Origin: Hyella patelloides LEGE 07179
GTDB taxonomy: Bacteria; Cyanobacteriota; Cyanobacteriia; Cyanobacteriales; Xenococcaceae
Direction of reading: 5' to 3'
NCBI RefSeq assembly: GCF_900659865.1
Contig: NZ_LR214361.1
Span: 1 to 50,279 of the forward strand
DNA: 50,279 nucleotides
The notes beneath the pieces are model-generated. The model was not told where the DNA came from. It saw only the letters and a list, made by a program, of their open reading frames with translations, and ran no database searches. The translations under genes were made by a program, and so were the position numbers. Shown here piece by piece: positions 49,407-50,279 of the stretch. Numbering within the stretch: the first letter of the stretch is position 1; each line of letters opens with the position of its first letter.

Positions 49407-50279
49407 TTGAACAAAATCAACCAACTCCGTTGTTCAAAAATGGGGCTACTTGCCAGCCTGTATATCTCTCAATATATACCCTTGATGTTTTTCTATGAAG
49501 CATTGCCAGTATATATGCGTCAGCAGGGAAGTTCGTTATCAGCGATCGCCCTAGTTAACTTATTAATTTTACCTGTTGTCTTTAAGTTTCTTTGGTCGCC
49601 CTTAATCGATCGCTATGGCTTTACTCGTTGGGGACACTATCGCTTCTGGATTGTCTTATTTCAACTGATAGTATCTTTACTAACCGTTTTTTGTGCCTTT
49701 ATTGATAGTTCGCAAAACCTCAACCTATTGCTTATAATTGGTTTTTTAATGTGTTTCTTTTGTACTAGCCAAGATATTGCAGCTGATGCGATGGCGGTTA
49801 ACTTACTTTCTCCTACCGAACGGGGTTTAGGCAATGGTATTCAAGTTAGCGGTCACTATTTAGGGGCGGTAATTGGTAGTGGTGGAATGTTGATTTTACT
49901 AGATAAGATTGGTTGGCAGAATACCATGTTTGCGATCGCTTTAATCATGGTAATCTCTCTAGTGCCAATCTTACTCCATCAGGAACAAGTGAGAGTCAAA
50001 CCACCAGGGAAAACACCTCCTATTTGGCGCGACTTGGGTGATTTTTTTGGTCGTCGGGAATTATGGTTATGGCTAGCAGTTTTGGCCACCTATACTACTG
50101 GTTCGAGTATGGCAATTACTATGTTTCGCCCTTTGTTAGTGGATTTAGGCTTATCCACGACGCAAATAGGTTTGCTGTTGGGAGTTGTCAGTTATGGCGT
50201 GGGAACTTTGGGAGCTTTGGTTGGTGGTTTGACAGTTAATTTTTTAGATCGCAAAAGATTGCTAATTGCTGGAGGTTGT
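49407..50279 (+). CDS. MFS siderophore permease, RhtX/FptX-like (3' end outside the window)
   Basis: 291 codons are visible and open to the window edge. Inner-membrane protein with repeated hydrophobic helices of the major facilitator fold: SLYISQYIPLMFFYEALPVYM, LLILPVVFKFLWSPLIDRYG (the first-loop motif W-S/A-P-x-x-D-R), CTSQDIAADAMAVNLLSP, NGIQVSGHYLGAVIGSGG. This is the RhtX/FptX/AmpG-like pattern of single-protein siderophore importers such as FptX for pyochelin. I chose TTG at 49407 because TGAGG lies six bases upstream; the ATG at 49440 has no such site. It follows the receptor by about 107 bases, making an outer plus inner membrane uptake pair. Family motifs and context are strong; the substrate is inferred. 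Confidence 0.85.
   Translation, partial: MNKINQLRCSKMGLLASLYISQYIPLMFFYEALPVYMRQQGSSLSAIALVNLLILPVVFKFLWSPLIDRYGFTRWGHYRFWIVLFQLIVSLLTVFCAFIDSSQNLNLLLIIGFLMCFFCTSQDIAADAMAVNLLSPTERGLGNGIQVSGHYLGAVIGSGGMLILLDKIGWQNTMFAIALIMVISLVPILLHQEQVRVKPPGKTPPIWRDLGDFFGRRELWLWLAVLATYTTGSSMAITMFRPLLVDLGLSTTQIGLLLGVVSYGVGTLGALVGGLTVNFLDRKRLLIAGGC

Noticed and set aside
1-50279. CRISPR arrays, tRNA or rRNA genes
   Set aside because: No regularly spaced direct repeats with spacers and no cloverleaf or rRNA-like sequence were noticed on reading; a tRNAscan and CRISPR search were not possible here.

Overview
The window looks like a cyanobacterial chromosome segment. Evidence: two TonB-dependent receptors carry an N-terminal AMIN domain (a cyanobacterial habit), GCGATCGC (HIP1) octamers are scattered throughout, base composition is moderately low in GC, and short GC-rich repeats and MITE-like elements of cyanobacterial style are present. 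No RNA genes or CRISPR arrays were seen.

Almost the whole window is one metallophore (siderophore) locus. About 43 kb (46080 down to 3196) is read on the minus strand as a nearly gapless operon. In transcription order: free aryl carrier protein, AcpS-type phosphopantetheinyl transferase, benzoate-CoA-ligase-like enzyme, salicylate synthase, second AcpS-like protein, KAS III-ACP fusion, NRPS1 (Cy-A-PCP), PKS1 (KS-AT-cMT-KR-ACP), EamA transporter split by a stop codon, 3-hydroxyacyl-CoA-type dehydrogenase, FkbJ-type ACP, NRPS2 (Cy-A-PCP), PKS2 (KS-AT-cMT-KR-ACP), NRPS3 (Cy-A-PCP-reductase), TylF-type O-methyltransferase, two ABC exporter/importer half-transporters (YbtP/YbtQ-like), two tandem acyl-CoA dehydrogenases, a second methyltransferase, an adenylation protein with a vestigial Cy domain and no carrier domain, and a type II thioesterase.

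Left flank (1-3195): a PchR-like AraC regulator, a MITE-like hairpin-rich element, and a TonB receptor cut off after its plug domain by what looks like an IS701-type insertion at the window edge. Right flank (46081-50279, plus strand): Fur-box-like palindromes, a decayed exbB remnant, an intact AMIN/TonB receptor, and the first 291 codons of an RhtX/FptX-like MFS siderophore permease.

Working model (inference): chorismate gives salicylate, which is activated and loaded. Three cysteine-specific Cy modules alternate with two methylating, ketoreducing PKS modules, and the chain leaves through a terminal reductase as aldehyde or alcohol. This is related to yersiniabactin/micacocidin logic, but with strict NRPS-PKS-NRPS-PKS-NRPS alternation, reductive release, an unusual starter-loading set, and genes for an ACP-bound extender unit (aminomalonyl-, hydroxymalonyl- or methoxymalonyl-like) without a visible FkbH. 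The locus has recent scars: IS insertion, tandem gene duplication, nonsense split, in-frame palindromic repeats, two MITE-like elements and a dead exbB.
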